Shown in pieces: positions 9,565 to 17,944 of a stretch of 64,000 nucleotides of DNA. Within the stretch, counting starts at the first letter, position 1, and each line of letters opens with the position of its first letter. Under the pieces are notes generated by a model that saw nothing but the letters and a program-made list of their open reading frames with translations, was not told the origin of the DNA and ran no database searches. The DNA is from Agarilytica sp045430345 (lineage in GTDB: Bacteria; Pseudomonadota; Gammaproteobacteria; Pseudomonadales; Cellvibrionaceae). Location of the stretch: positions 1,178,001 through 1,242,000 of the forward strand of contig JAILXT010000001.1 of NCBI GenBank assembly GCA_045430345.1, read 5' to 3'. Made by a program: the position numbers and the translations under genes.

Positions 9565-10569
9565 TTACAGCGGACGAATACCGATAGATTTACGTACTTT
9601 ATTCATGAGTGGCACACTGTATTCCCGTGCTTTTTCTGCACCTTGCTTGAGTATTTTTTCCAACTCATTCGAGTTTTCCATATACGCCTGATAACGCTCG
9701 CGCGCGGGCGCTATTTCTTTATTCACAAGCTCGAACAACTGTTTCTTTGCCTCGCCCCAGGCAATGCCCTCTTCGAACGCTTTGCGCATTTCTTCAGTTT
9801 GCGCCTCAGAAGCAAATGCTTTCCACACTTCGAATACAGTGGAATCATTCGGGTCTTTTGGTTCGCCAGGCTCAAGCAAGTTGGTCTTAATTTTATTGAT
9901 ATGTTTCTTTAGCTGTTTTTCCGTGAGGAAAATGGGAATGGTATTGTTGTAACTCTTGCTCATTTTTCGGCCATCAAGGCCTTTCAATACGGCAACATTG
10001 TCATCCACTACCGCTTCCGGCAACGCAAATGCTTCACCGAAGTGATGATTAAAACGCTGCGCGATATCACGCGCCATTTCTAAATGCTGAGTTTGATCTC
10101 GCCCTACCGGCACTTTATTGGCGTTAAAGATCAGAATGTCTGCAGACATCAATACGGGGTATCCATAGAGCCCCATGGTGACGCCAAAATCTTGATCTTC
10201 GCCATCTTCTTTGTTTTTATCGACGGCCGCTTTATACGCAACCGCGCGATTCATCAGGCCTTTTGCCGTCATACAGGAAATAATCCACGCAAGCTCACTG
10301 ATCTCTGGGATGTCTGACTGACGATAAAATACGGTCTTTTCTGGATCTAAGCCTAAGGCCAACCATGATGCAGCAATTTCCTTTGTTGATTGGTGCACAT
10401 GATCCGGGTCGTGGCATTTAATCAGCGCATGCAGATCAGCTAAAAACAGGAATGATTCTGTACCTTCGGCCTGGCTCGCTTCAATTGCAGGGCGAATAGC
10501 GCCGACATAATTACCTAAATGCGGTGTCCCGGTGGTGGTGATGCCAGTTAGGACTCTGTTTTTACTCAT
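9565..10569 (-). CDS. trpS: Tryptophanyl-tRNA synthetase
   Basis: TrpS charges tRNA-Trp. It is a class I enzyme: the HIGH-like signature reads TGTPHLGNY near the N-terminus and the KMSKS loop is exact. The start was set to ATG 10569 (protein begins MSKNRV) because GGAG lies six bases upstream. A GTG five codons earlier is open but has no ribosome binding site. The 334 residues fit bacterial TrpS. It stands alone, with non-coding gaps on both sides. Confidence 0.97.
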   Translation of the reverse strand: MSKNRVLTGITTTGTPHLGNYVGAIRPAIEASQAEGTESFLFLADLHALIKCHDPDHVHQSTKEIAASWLALGLDPEKTVFYRQSDIPEISELAWIISCMTAKGLMNRAVAYKAAVDKNKEDGEDQDFGVTMGLYGYPVLMSADILIFNANKVPVGRDQTQHLEMARDIAQRFNHHFGEAFALPEAVVDDNVAVLKGLDGRKMSKSYNNTIPIFLTEKQLKKHINKIKTNLLEPGEPKDPNDSTVFEVWKAFASEAQTEEMRKAFEEGIAWGEAKKQLFELVNKEIAPARERYQAYMENSNELEKILKQGAEKAREYSVPLMNKVRKSIGIRPL

Positions 10570-10693
10570 GATTGCTCCAAGCACGCCTTAAATTTAATTG
10601 TCAGAAAGGGTCCGCATAATACCTATGTGTATTCAAATTGAAAACGCAAATTCAAAAGGGAGCTGGCGCGAGAATAAGTCGCCCCAGCAGACG

Positions 10694-11890
10694 CTACCTC
10701 AGTAACTGTTCAAACACCGTCTGATAACGAGGCTTTATATGCGTCATCAAGCAGGCAGATATGTCTGGACAGAGCAGATGGGGATTACCTTTAGCACCAG
10801 GGTACCCGAGCCCACTTTCAGTCTGGGTCAAACTGCCTTTAACTAAGGGCTTATCCTGCTGTGAATCAGGAAGCGCCAGCTTCCCCATTACGTGGACCGC
10901 CATCGCCTGCGCCTCCTTTTCGATACAATCAGACCCAGCATATAAGTAATCATCAGAAAAAAAATCAGGGTAAGCCAAGCGATTAGGTAACACCGGGATA
11001 CAGCCTCGGTTTACCGCTTCCATAACAGATAACCCCTGAAAATCATGGTTAGACGTCGATAACACGACGTGTGCTCGCTCCAGGAGCTGATGATAGTCCG
11101 CTTTTGATTCGACATAGCCCCACTTACCCAACCATCCTCGCGATTCCAACAACGCGTGAATTTCCTGGAAGGCCTCCGGCACGGACCTGAAGGACTGACC
11201 GACGATATGGAAGGTCGCGTTTAACGCCTCAGGCAATGCTTTCAGGAAGGCAAGTAGGCGTTCAGGCCCCTTGTCATACTCCCAACGATGATTCCAAACA
11301 AAGTGCGGATCAAAGACTTCTCCTTGCGTCCATGATGACGCTTTACTCACGACTCTTTCACCGGATATATCAGCCTCGACACCGACAGGCAATACGATAG
11401 ATTTTTCACGCACCACATCAACGACCCCGTTCGGCACGCCGTCTGGGAATTTCTTGAGTAATGCAGACATCCCCTCGAAAAACGTTGTCCGGTTGTGTTC
11501 GCTGTTAAACGCGACGACATCGCAACACAGCGCGCTGTATATCTGCACCATCTGGGCCTCTATCCTCGCAGATTTGTCAGACCGAATTGATTCTGGGTAG
11601 GCAAACTGATTTTCGTGAAAATACAGCAAGGTGGGTAACGACGCTAAACTCGGATTCAGGCCCTTAAGTGTTGCGAGATCCACCATGGATGTAGCAATAC
11701 AGATGCCGTAACGCTCTTTTAATGCTGGGTTTTGAAACCAGGTCAGGCCATTGCCTCTAATACGCCAACTAAAATAGCGCGGCGGCAACGTTAAAGTGGT
11801 CCACTCGTAAGATGAGAACGCCCGGTAAAGGCCTTGGCGCCAATAGGCATGACTTTCTGCATCGTATGCCGAAAGCATCAGCGCCTTCAT
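10694..11890 (-). CDS. DUF3524 glycosyltransferase, tRNA-queuosine alpha-mannosyltransferase-like
   Basis: A 398-residue cytoplasmic GT-B glycosyltransferase. The N-terminal third has the DUF3524 pattern (LSAYDAESHAYWRQGL, then LPPRYFSWRIRGN). The C-terminal half has a glycosyltransferase family 4 fold with HRWEYDKGP and the donor-site region STSNHDFQGLSVMEA. Family knowledge: vertebrate proteins with this domain (QTMAN/GTDC1) mannosylate queuosine in tRNA-Asp. That the bacterial member has the same substrate is inference. No queuosine gene is adjacent; trpS and the cyclic-nucleotide/rhodanese gene flank it. Confidence 0.82.
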   Translation of the reverse strand: MKALMLSAYDAESHAYWRQGLYRAFSSYEWTTLTLPPRYFSWRIRGNGLTWFQNPALKERYGICIATSMVDLATLKGLNPSLASLPTLLYFHENQFAYPESIRSDKSARIEAQMVQIYSALCCDVVAFNSEHNRTTFFEGMSALLKKFPDGVPNGVVDVVREKSIVLPVGVEADISGERVVSKASSWTQGEVFDPHFVWNHRWEYDKGPERLLAFLKALPEALNATFHIVGQSFRSVPEAFQEIHALLESRGWLGKWGYVESKADYHQLLERAHVVLSTSNHDFQGLSVMEAVNRGCIPVLPNRLAYPDFFSDDYLYAGSDCIEKEAQAMAVHVMGKLALPDSQQDKPLVKGSLTQTESGLGYPGAKGNPHLLCPDISACLMTHIKPRYQTVFEQLLR

Positions 11891-12011
11891 ATTGATGTCT
11901 CCCCAATAATGCTACTGAGCCGCCCCATCAACATGCGAATATGACAACAACCACTTAAGGACAGACGGCTAAGGCCGCACAAGGCAGTATCCAACAAGGG
12001 GAAGGTCTTAA

Positions 12012-13061
12012 CTATTCTTCAGTATTGGCTTTAAGGATATAGGCATCGAAACCCGCCTGACACAAGAGGTGAGCGGCAATATCTGCCCGGCTACCTGCGT
12101 CATCTGGCACGATATAAGCGCTTGCCTTCGCCAACTCTTCCACCGATGAACGCAAGCGGGATAGAGGAACGTTGATACTGCCAGACACGTGAGACATGCG
12201 AAATTCCATCGGCATTTTCACGTCGATTAACTTGTACGGTTTTTCCAGTGTCTCAAGCTCGTCTGTCTGAATGTATTGAAGAATGGGGGCCTTTAAGAGC
12301 GCCTCAAAATTTTCGGAATCCAAGCGTTTAATATGACCATTGTCGAGCATGGTGATCGTGGCATTACGAGGGGTTTGCCCTAACAGGGCCTCTTCCCCGA
12401 AATAGCTGCCAGGCTCTAGAATCACATCGACACTGTCTGAGCGATTGGTTACATGAGCGCGCCCACCGGCTAATACGTAGAAATAATCCCCTTTTTCACC
12501 CTCTTTGAGTACGACACTACCTTCCTTTACGGCAACATCTTCAAAGCGTGAAAATAGCTCTTGCACTTGGGTCAACGGAATACGCGTAAACAGCGGCGAC
12601 TGTAACAATGACGACATCCAATCCGTGGCATCTTGGTCCGCAATACTACTGACCTCGATTTCACCAGTGACCATGTTGTCTTCAGCCACTTCATGAGATT
12701 GCTCATGGGCATAAGCCGCAGACTCACTCCAGGCGACGATCCGATCAAGCGCTTCCGCTTCTATGGTAAAAACATTCACTAACGATTTGGCAATGCATGA
12801 GCACCGGGTCGGAGATTCTGGGTTAAGGGTGTTTGCCACCTTATCTCGGTCGGATTCGATAGAGGAAGAATTATACGCAGCATCAATGAGATCTACTCGC
12901 CCGGACACCAAGTAGAAACGCTCCGCCACCGAGCGACCACGCTTAAAGAGCATCTCCCCTTTGTGGTAGCTTTTTACGGAGATTTGCCCCATCACATCTT
13001 CTAGATATTGATCGTCTAGCTCACTAAACGGGACAAACTGCTTTAAATCGTTAAGTTCCAA
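12012..13061 (-). CDS. Tandem cyclic-nucleotide-binding domains with a degenerate rhodanese domain
   Basis: A 349-residue cytoplasmic protein. The first cNMP-binding domain (about 8-110) is partial. The second (about 150-245) keeps the phosphate-binding cassette pattern FGEEALL...RNAT. Residues about 255-345 form a rhodanese fold (LIDVKMPMEF..HVSGSINVP). The rhodanese catalytic Cys position reads VPDDAGSR, so sulfurtransferase activity is probably lost and the domain may only bind. The start is TTG 13061 with AGGAAAGG just upstream. The role is unknown; it may be a cyclic-nucleotide-controlled regulator. Confidence 0.85.
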   Translation of the reverse strand: MELNDLKQFVPFSELDDQYLEDVMGQISVKSYHKGEMLFKRGRSVAERFYLVSGRVDLIDAAYNSSSIESDRDKVANTLNPESPTRCSCIAKSLVNVFTIEAEALDRIVAWSESAAYAHEQSHEVAEDNMVTGEIEVSSIADQDATDWMSSLLQSPLFTRIPLTQVQELFSRFEDVAVKEGSVVLKEGEKGDYFYVLAGGRAHVTNRSDSVDVILEPGSYFGEEALLGQTPRNATITMLDNGHIKRLDSENFEALLKAPILQYIQTDELETLEKPYKLIDVKMPMEFRMSHVSGSINVPLSRLRSSVEELAKASAYIVPDDAGSRADIAAHLLCQAGFDAYILKANTEE

Positions 13062-13160
13062 TGCCTTTCCTCATTCGTATGCCATTTCAAGTATGGTCAA
13101 TTATTCTATTTTTTTCCGAGGACTTTTTCACGCTTCGGCGTTCAAATCTACCAACAGCAA

Positions 13161-13199
13161 GAGCCCTGTCACAGAAATGACCAAGCGTAGTGACGGGCT
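13161..13199. other. Hairpin between apeB and the cyclic-nucleotide/rhodanese gene
   Basis: AGCCCTGTCAC and GTGACGGGCT form a 10-bp imperfect stem just beyond the apeB start-distal side; on the minus strand it lies a few bases past the apeB stop. No T-run follows. It may be a weak transcription end or messenger-stabilising hairpin. Confidence 0.35.
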
Positions 13200-13203
13200 T
13201 CCA

Positions 13204-14505
13204 CTACGTGGTCGTAATGAGCGTTTCGCTCTCGTAAAAGCGCCCCAACAAGGTATTCAGAGTCTCGATATCCTTCACCCCAGCTAACTCTCGAGTAGAG
13301 TGCATCGCGAAGGTCGGAACCCCAAGATCAAGACTCTTTACCCCAATATTCGAGGCGGTAATCGGCCCTATTGTACTGCCGCAACGCATATCCGCGCGTG
13401 TCACGAACATTTGAAGTGGAAGTTCAGGCGATTTTCGAGCAAGTTGTTTCAAAAAGGACGAGCTATGGGATGAGGTTGCGTAACTCTGCTTCGCATCAAA
13501 CTTCAGCACAGGCCCTTGGTTCAATAATGGGCCATGGTTATCGTCGTGCTTGTTTGAATAATTCGGGTGAATCCCGTGGGCATTGTCGACGGATAACAAC
13601 AGTGAGGCACGCACCGCCATTTGACGTTGTTCTGCATCGGGATGAAGGCGCGTCAGTAAATCCTCTAGCACTGTCCCCATGGCTCCAACATCACTTTGGC
13701 TACCCACTTCCTCATGGTCGCTGCAAATTAAGAGTGACGTCTGATCGTTACTTGCATTCGTTAACGCCAACGCCCCGATATAAGAACTTAACAAATTGTC
13801 CAAGCGCGCCCCGGCAAAAAAATCTTCTCTTAAACCAATGACACTGGGCTGCTGGACGTCATAAAAACTCATATCGAAATCAAGGACTTCAACCGCATCA
13901 CCCGCTCCATCATCACGGATTTTCTCTAACAGCAACTCTCGAAAAGAAAAGTTTTCCTTTCCTTGAAACAGGATGGGGTTTAAATCAGTTTGAGGGTTGA
14001 CCGTGCGATTTTTGTTCGCCTCTCTATCGAGGTGAATCGCCAAACTTGGAATAACCGCGATAGGCGACTCAAAGTTAACGAGCGCCGACTTTAATACCTG
14101 ATTGCCATCCAAGTAGCAGACCCGCCCAGCCAACGATAGATCGCGATCAAACCAAGGGTTTAAAAGCGCGCCTCCGTAAACCTCTATCCCTAACTGTTGG
14201 TAGCCCTTCGTTCGCTTTTCCGGTTGAGGCTTTACTTTGAGGCATGGGCTGTCGCTATGGGTCCCCACCATACGGATACCGGATGACACATCGTTTGATT
14301 TCCCCAGGACGAACGCTGCAATCGTCGAATCTGAACGTACAAAATAGTATTTCCCGCCAGGACTTAACTGCCACGCCTCGCTTTCACTTAAGCGAACAAA
14401 ACCCGACGAGTTAAACAGTTGCGCCAAGTTTTCAACCGCGTGATAGGGACTGGGGGAAGCATGTAAAAATTGCTGAAATTGTGCACATATTTGGCTACGA
14501 GACAT
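13204..14505 (-). CDS. apeB: M18 family aminopeptidase
   Basis: A 433-residue cytoplasmic metallo-aminopeptidase of the M18 (aspartyl aminopeptidase) family. Metal-site segments are visible: GTHSDSPCLK, CSDHEEVGS and the C-terminal FAMHSTRE. The N-terminal SPYHAVENLA is also typical. Length matches bacterial ApeB. The substrate is usually peptides with an N-terminal acidic residue. It is followed by no close partner; uppP lies 56 bp upstream in the same direction and may share a transcript. Confidence 0.95.
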   Translation of the reverse strand: MSRSQICAQFQQFLHASPSPYHAVENLAQLFNSSGFVRLSESEAWQLSPGGKYYFVRSDSTIAAFVLGKSNDVSSGIRMVGTHSDSPCLKVKPQPEKRTKGYQQLGIEVYGGALLNPWFDRDLSLAGRVCYLDGNQVLKSALVNFESPIAVIPSLAIHLDREANKNRTVNPQTDLNPILFQGKENFSFRELLLEKIRDDGAGDAVEVLDFDMSFYDVQQPSVIGLREDFFAGARLDNLLSSYIGALALTNASNDQTSLLICSDHEEVGSQSDVGAMGTVLEDLLTRLHPDAEQRQMAVRASLLLSVDNAHGIHPNYSNKHDDNHGPLLNQGPVLKFDAKQSYATSSHSSSFLKQLARKSPELPLQMFVTRADMRCGSTIGPITASNIGVKSLDLGVPTFAMHSTRELAGVKDIETLNTLLGRFYESETLITTT

Positions 14506-14561
14506 AGTATTTGGCTTTTACTGAAAAGTGTTTGGTTTAACGTTTTTTAAAAATTTTGAAC

Positions 14562-15359
14562 TCAGAGTATTAGCATAATGAGAATAGCACCAAGTAGGAG
14601 CCGATAGATGACAAATGGCATCATACCAATACGGTTAATAAAGCCTAAGAAAAAGTAAATACACATGTAGGCACTGACCGCAGAGAGCGCAACACCAAGC
14701 AATAGACTCGGCCAATCCACAGCGCTTTGCCCCACCAAAGACAAGCCTTTGTAGCCCCCGCTCAAAACAATCACGGGAATCGATAATAAAAAAGAAAACC
14801 GTGCGGCATCCACACGAGAAAAACCGAGTATCAGCGCTGCAGTGATCGTAATCCCCGAGCGTGATGTGCCAGGAATTAACGCTATCGCCTGTGCGCCACC
14901 GATCACCAGTGCCGCAATTACCGTCATATTCACCAAGGACTGAGTATTTTTATCCGCGCCGCGATCTGCATAAGCCAGAAGAAGCCCAAATAAAACGGTC
15001 GTTACCGCAATGACCATCATCGAGCGTAAGTTCTCCTCAATGAAATCATTCATTAATAATCCACATAAGCCCGCAGGAATAGTGGCCAAAACAATCAACC
15101 AAGCCAGGCGCGCATCTTCGTTGACGCCTTTACCCACGACAGAAAGTGACCACCCGGTAATCAAACGTGCAACATCTTGCCGAAAGTAGATCAATACCGC
15201 CGATAAGGTGCCAACGTGCACGGCGACATCAAACGCTAAACCTTGGTCAGGCCAATGCAATACTTCTTTGGGCAAGATTAAGTGCGCTGAGCTGGATATA
15301 GGTAAAAATTCGGTCAGCCCTTGTATCAAGGCCAAAAAGATAACGTGGAGGGTGTCCAT
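14562..15359 (-). CDS. uppP: Undecaprenyl-diphosphatase UppP (BacA)
   Basis: A 265-residue polytopic inner-membrane enzyme that recycles undecaprenyl diphosphate to the monophosphate for peptidoglycan and O-antigen synthesis. Both signature regions are present: GLTEFLPISSSAHL near residue 15 and PGTSRSGITI near residue 163. Hydrophobic segments fill the rest. Start ATG 15359 has no strong ribosome binding site. It lies 93 bp downstream of tsaB. Confidence 0.97.
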   Translation of the reverse strand: MDTLHVIFLALIQGLTEFLPISSSAHLILPKEVLHWPDQGLAFDVAVHVGTLSAVLIYFRQDVARLITGWSLSVVGKGVNEDARLAWLIVLATIPAGLCGLLMNDFIEENLRSMMVIAVTTVLFGLLLAYADRGADKNTQSLVNMTVIAALVIGGAQAIALIPGTSRSGITITAALILGFSRVDAARFSFLLSIPVIVLSGGYKGLSLVGQSAVDWPSLLLGVALSAVSAYMCIYFFLGFINRIGMMPFVIYRLLLGAILIMLIL

Positions 15360-15452
15360 ATTATGAAAGTGCTCTCATTCGAACCGAGGCTTCTTCGCCC
15401 CGTTCAATTTATAGGTGATTTATGTGCTCACAGAAGCTCGACACGCGCTTAT

Positions 15453-16187
15453 CTAAGACGTTCTTATTCGAGTGCGCTTTTCCCAGGCCACTTCGTTTCT
15501 TAAATACAGTGGCTCGATAGCATCCAGACCATTTTTACGTGCCTGATTCAGCGCGGTATTAAAGCTATCATCGTCCCAAATTGATAGTAAATTTTTTGCG
15601 AGAGGGAGTTCATCAGGAAGACACACATTGAAACCAGTGCTTTCCAGAGACGCCAGACTAAGCCCATGCCCTCCGGCAATAGACTCCGAGCGATAGGGAT
15701 TCACGGCTTCGTTAAACCGAGCGGGTGAAACAACCGATGGTACCTCGACCTCGATCATGCGGCCTTGCTCAACACGGTACCCCGCCCAATAGACCTCAGA
15801 CATACGTGCATCGAGGCAACTCACCACATACCTGTGCTCACATGGATCAAAAGATGTATTTGAGTGAATACCATAAGCCAGAACTTCTAAGGAGTTCGCA
15901 CCGACTAATGGCACCTTTGCACCATATGCGAGGCCTTGAGCCACGGACAGACATATTCTTACGCCGGTAAAGGAGCCCGGCCCCAAAGTAACGGCGATGC
16001 CATCTAATTCGGGCAGAGTAATATCTGCATCAGATAGCACCTGATCCACCATCGGCAGAAGTGCTTGGGCGTGGGATTTGGGAATATTGCAGACTTGTGA
16101 ATGTATGTGCCCCTTGTAATTCAGGGCAACAGAACTCTGTTCTGTGGAAGCATCAATGGCTAAAACGGTGTGGCGTTGGATTGACAT
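15453..16187 (-). CDS. tsaB: tRNA threonylcarbamoyladenosine biosynthesis protein TsaB
   Basis: TsaB is the pseudo-kinase-like partner of TsaD in making t6A37 of ANN-decoding tRNAs. The N-terminal LAIDASTEQSSVAL and the GPGSFTGVRI motif (near residue 70) are diagnostic. Length is 244 residues, close to the usual 230. It is 77 bp downstream of adk in the same direction, an order common in this group. Confidence 0.96.
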   Translation of the reverse strand: MSIQRHTVLAIDASTEQSSVALNYKGHIHSQVCNIPKSHAQALLPMVDQVLSDADITLPELDGIAVTLGPGSFTGVRICLSVAQGLAYGAKVPLVGANSLEVLAYGIHSNTSFDPCEHRYVVSCLDARMSEVYWAGYRVEQGRMIEVEVPSVVSPARFNEAVNPYRSESIAGGHGLSLASLESTGFNVCLPDELPLAKNLLSIWDDDSFNTALNQARKNGLDAIEPLYLRNEVAWEKRTRIRTS

Positions 16188-16264
16188 TGAGTAGACATTG
16201 AGAGAAAAGAATTATTAGCTTCAAGCTGGGCAGTAAACACCGCCCACTTTACCTAGCGTCTTAG

Positions 16265-16903
16265 TTACATACCGAGCGCTTCAGAGACCTTAGACTTAAT
16301 ATCATCAAGGGAGCCAATGCCGTCCACACGTGAGAAAGTCACACTCTCAACCGCTTGATAAAATTTCACAAGAGGTTCTGTCTGTTCATGATAAACACTT
16401 AAACGGTGCCGAATTGTCGCTTCTTGATCATCTTCTCGCTGAATAAGTGCTTCGCCAGTTTGATCATCTTTGCCCTCTTCTTGAGGTGGGTTGTGATCGA
16501 CATGATAAATACGGCCAGAAGCCTCATGTACTCGGCGGCCGCTTAGACGAGATACGATCGCCTCGTCATCCACATGAATTTCCAATACGTGATCAATGGC
16601 AACGCCCGAGTTTCCTAGGGCTTCGGCTTGGGGAATAGTGCGAGGAAAACCATCCAGAAGGAAGCCTTTTTCACAATCTTCCTGAGAAATACGATCTTTA
16701 ACAAGGTCAATAATGAGGTCATCGGACACCAAAGCACCGGAATCCATGACGCCTTTTACCTTGATCCCTAGAGGGGAACCAGCTGCTACAGCCGCGCGTA
16801 ACATGTCGCCGGTGGAAATTTGGGGGATGCCATAAGACTCCATCAAAAACTTAGCTTGTGTGCCCTTTCCGGCGCCTGGAGCTCCCAAAAGAATTACGCG
16901 CAT
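16265..16903 (-). CDS. adk: Adenylate kinase
   Basis: Adk interconverts AMP, ADP and ATP. The P-loop GAPGAGKGTQ is at residues 7-16, DGFPRT is present, and the long LID domain lacks the four zinc cysteines. The start was set to ATG 16903, giving MRVILLG and 212 residues. An AGAGGA site lies five bases upstream. Reading continues open further upstream, but that extension is not part of the family. Confidence 0.97.
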   Translation of the reverse strand: MRVILLGAPGAGKGTQAKFLMESYGIPQISTGDMLRAAVAAGSPLGIKVKGVMDSGALVSDDLIIDLVKDRISQEDCEKGFLLDGFPRTIPQAEALGNSGVAIDHVLEIHVDDEAIVSRLSGRRVHEASGRIYHVDHNPPQEEGKDDQTGEALIQREDDQEATIRHRLSVYHEQTEPLVKFYQAVESVTFSRVDGIGSLDDIKSKVSEALGM

Positions 16904-17110
16904 GAGGATTCCTCTATTAAATTCTTGTATAACGATGCAAATATAGTGGGCAGAATGATGAGCTGTCGGCTCGTGATCACCCGTCTGGGCGGCATACGAT
17001 ACACACACGTATCAGGATTAACAAGGGCTTAGCCGAAGAATTCAACAGGTGTTGAATTTTGGTGTGGCGCGAACGATTATCCCTTGCTCTGGACTATCCG
17101 AAAAAAGCGA

Positions 17111-17929
17111 TTAAAGCCCATTTTTCTTGGCTTCATCCCAGAACGATTCTAATTCTTGGGCGGTGAAAGATGCCTTTTCACTTTGATTCATCGCACTCAC
17201 AACATGGGAAAAACGCGACTCAAACTTGCGATTTGCACTGCGCATAAGCGTTTCGGGGTCCAGGTGTAAGTGCCTGGATAAATTGACGCACGTAAACATC
17301 AAGTCGCCTAGTTCGCTTGCAACATGCTCCACATTTTTAGACTCAAATGCCTCGCACAATTCCGTTAGTTCTTCTTCGAGCTTATCCAAAACCTGATCGC
17401 TGCTCTCCCAATCGAAGCCCATTTTTGCTGCACGTTTTTGCAGTTTCGTTGCGCGGGTTAACGGCGGCAAAGAAACCGGAACATCATCAAAGACGCCACG
17501 ACTCCCTTTCGATTCTCGCTCTTGCTGCTTAATATTTTCCCAAGACGCTTTGATATCGGCATCATCCAAAACCTCCCCTGGCGCCCTGCGGCTTTCTAGG
17601 GAACCGTCTGGAAAAACGTGCGGGTGGCGACGCACCAGCTTGGCAGTCAAGCCATCCACGACATCATTAAAGTTATAGCCCTGTTGCTCGTCAGCTAATT
17701 GACTGTAAAAAATCACCTGAAACAACAGATCGCCAAGCTCTTCCCTTAAATGGCCGTAATCTTCTTGCTCAATGGCATCAACCACCTCATAGGCTTCTTC
17801 TATCGTCGACGAGGTGATTGACTGAAAACTCTGCTGAATATCCCACGGGCAGCCCGTTTCAGGATCCCTTAAGCGCTTCATCAAATAAAGAAGATTTTCT
17901 AAACGGTAGGGTTTGGTATCACGTGTCAT
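17111..17929 (-). CDS. mazG: Nucleoside triphosphate pyrophosphohydrolase MazG
   Basis: A 272-residue two-domain MazG that hydrolyses NTPs to NMP and pyrophosphate. Both MazG domains are visible, with EExxE/ExxD metal motifs: EEAYEVVDAIE with EELGDLLFQ in the first and EELTELCEA with SELGDLMF in the second. It follows relA by 15 bp, so they are co-transcribed. Family knowledge: E. coli MazG can lower ppGpp, which fits the pairing with relA. Confidence 0.96.
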   Translation of the reverse strand: MTRDTKPYRLENLLYLMKRLRDPETGCPWDIQQSFQSITSSTIEEAYEVVDAIEQEDYGHLREELGDLLFQVIFYSQLADEQQGYNFNDVVDGLTAKLVRRHPHVFPDGSLESRRAPGEVLDDADIKASWENIKQQERESKGSRGVFDDVPVSLPPLTRATKLQKRAAKMGFDWESSDQVLDKLEEELTELCEAFESKNVEHVASELGDLMFTCVNLSRHLHLDPETLMRSANRKFESRFSHVVSAMNQSEKASFTAQELESFWDEAKKNGL

Positions 17930-17944
17930 TATGACGACTCAATA

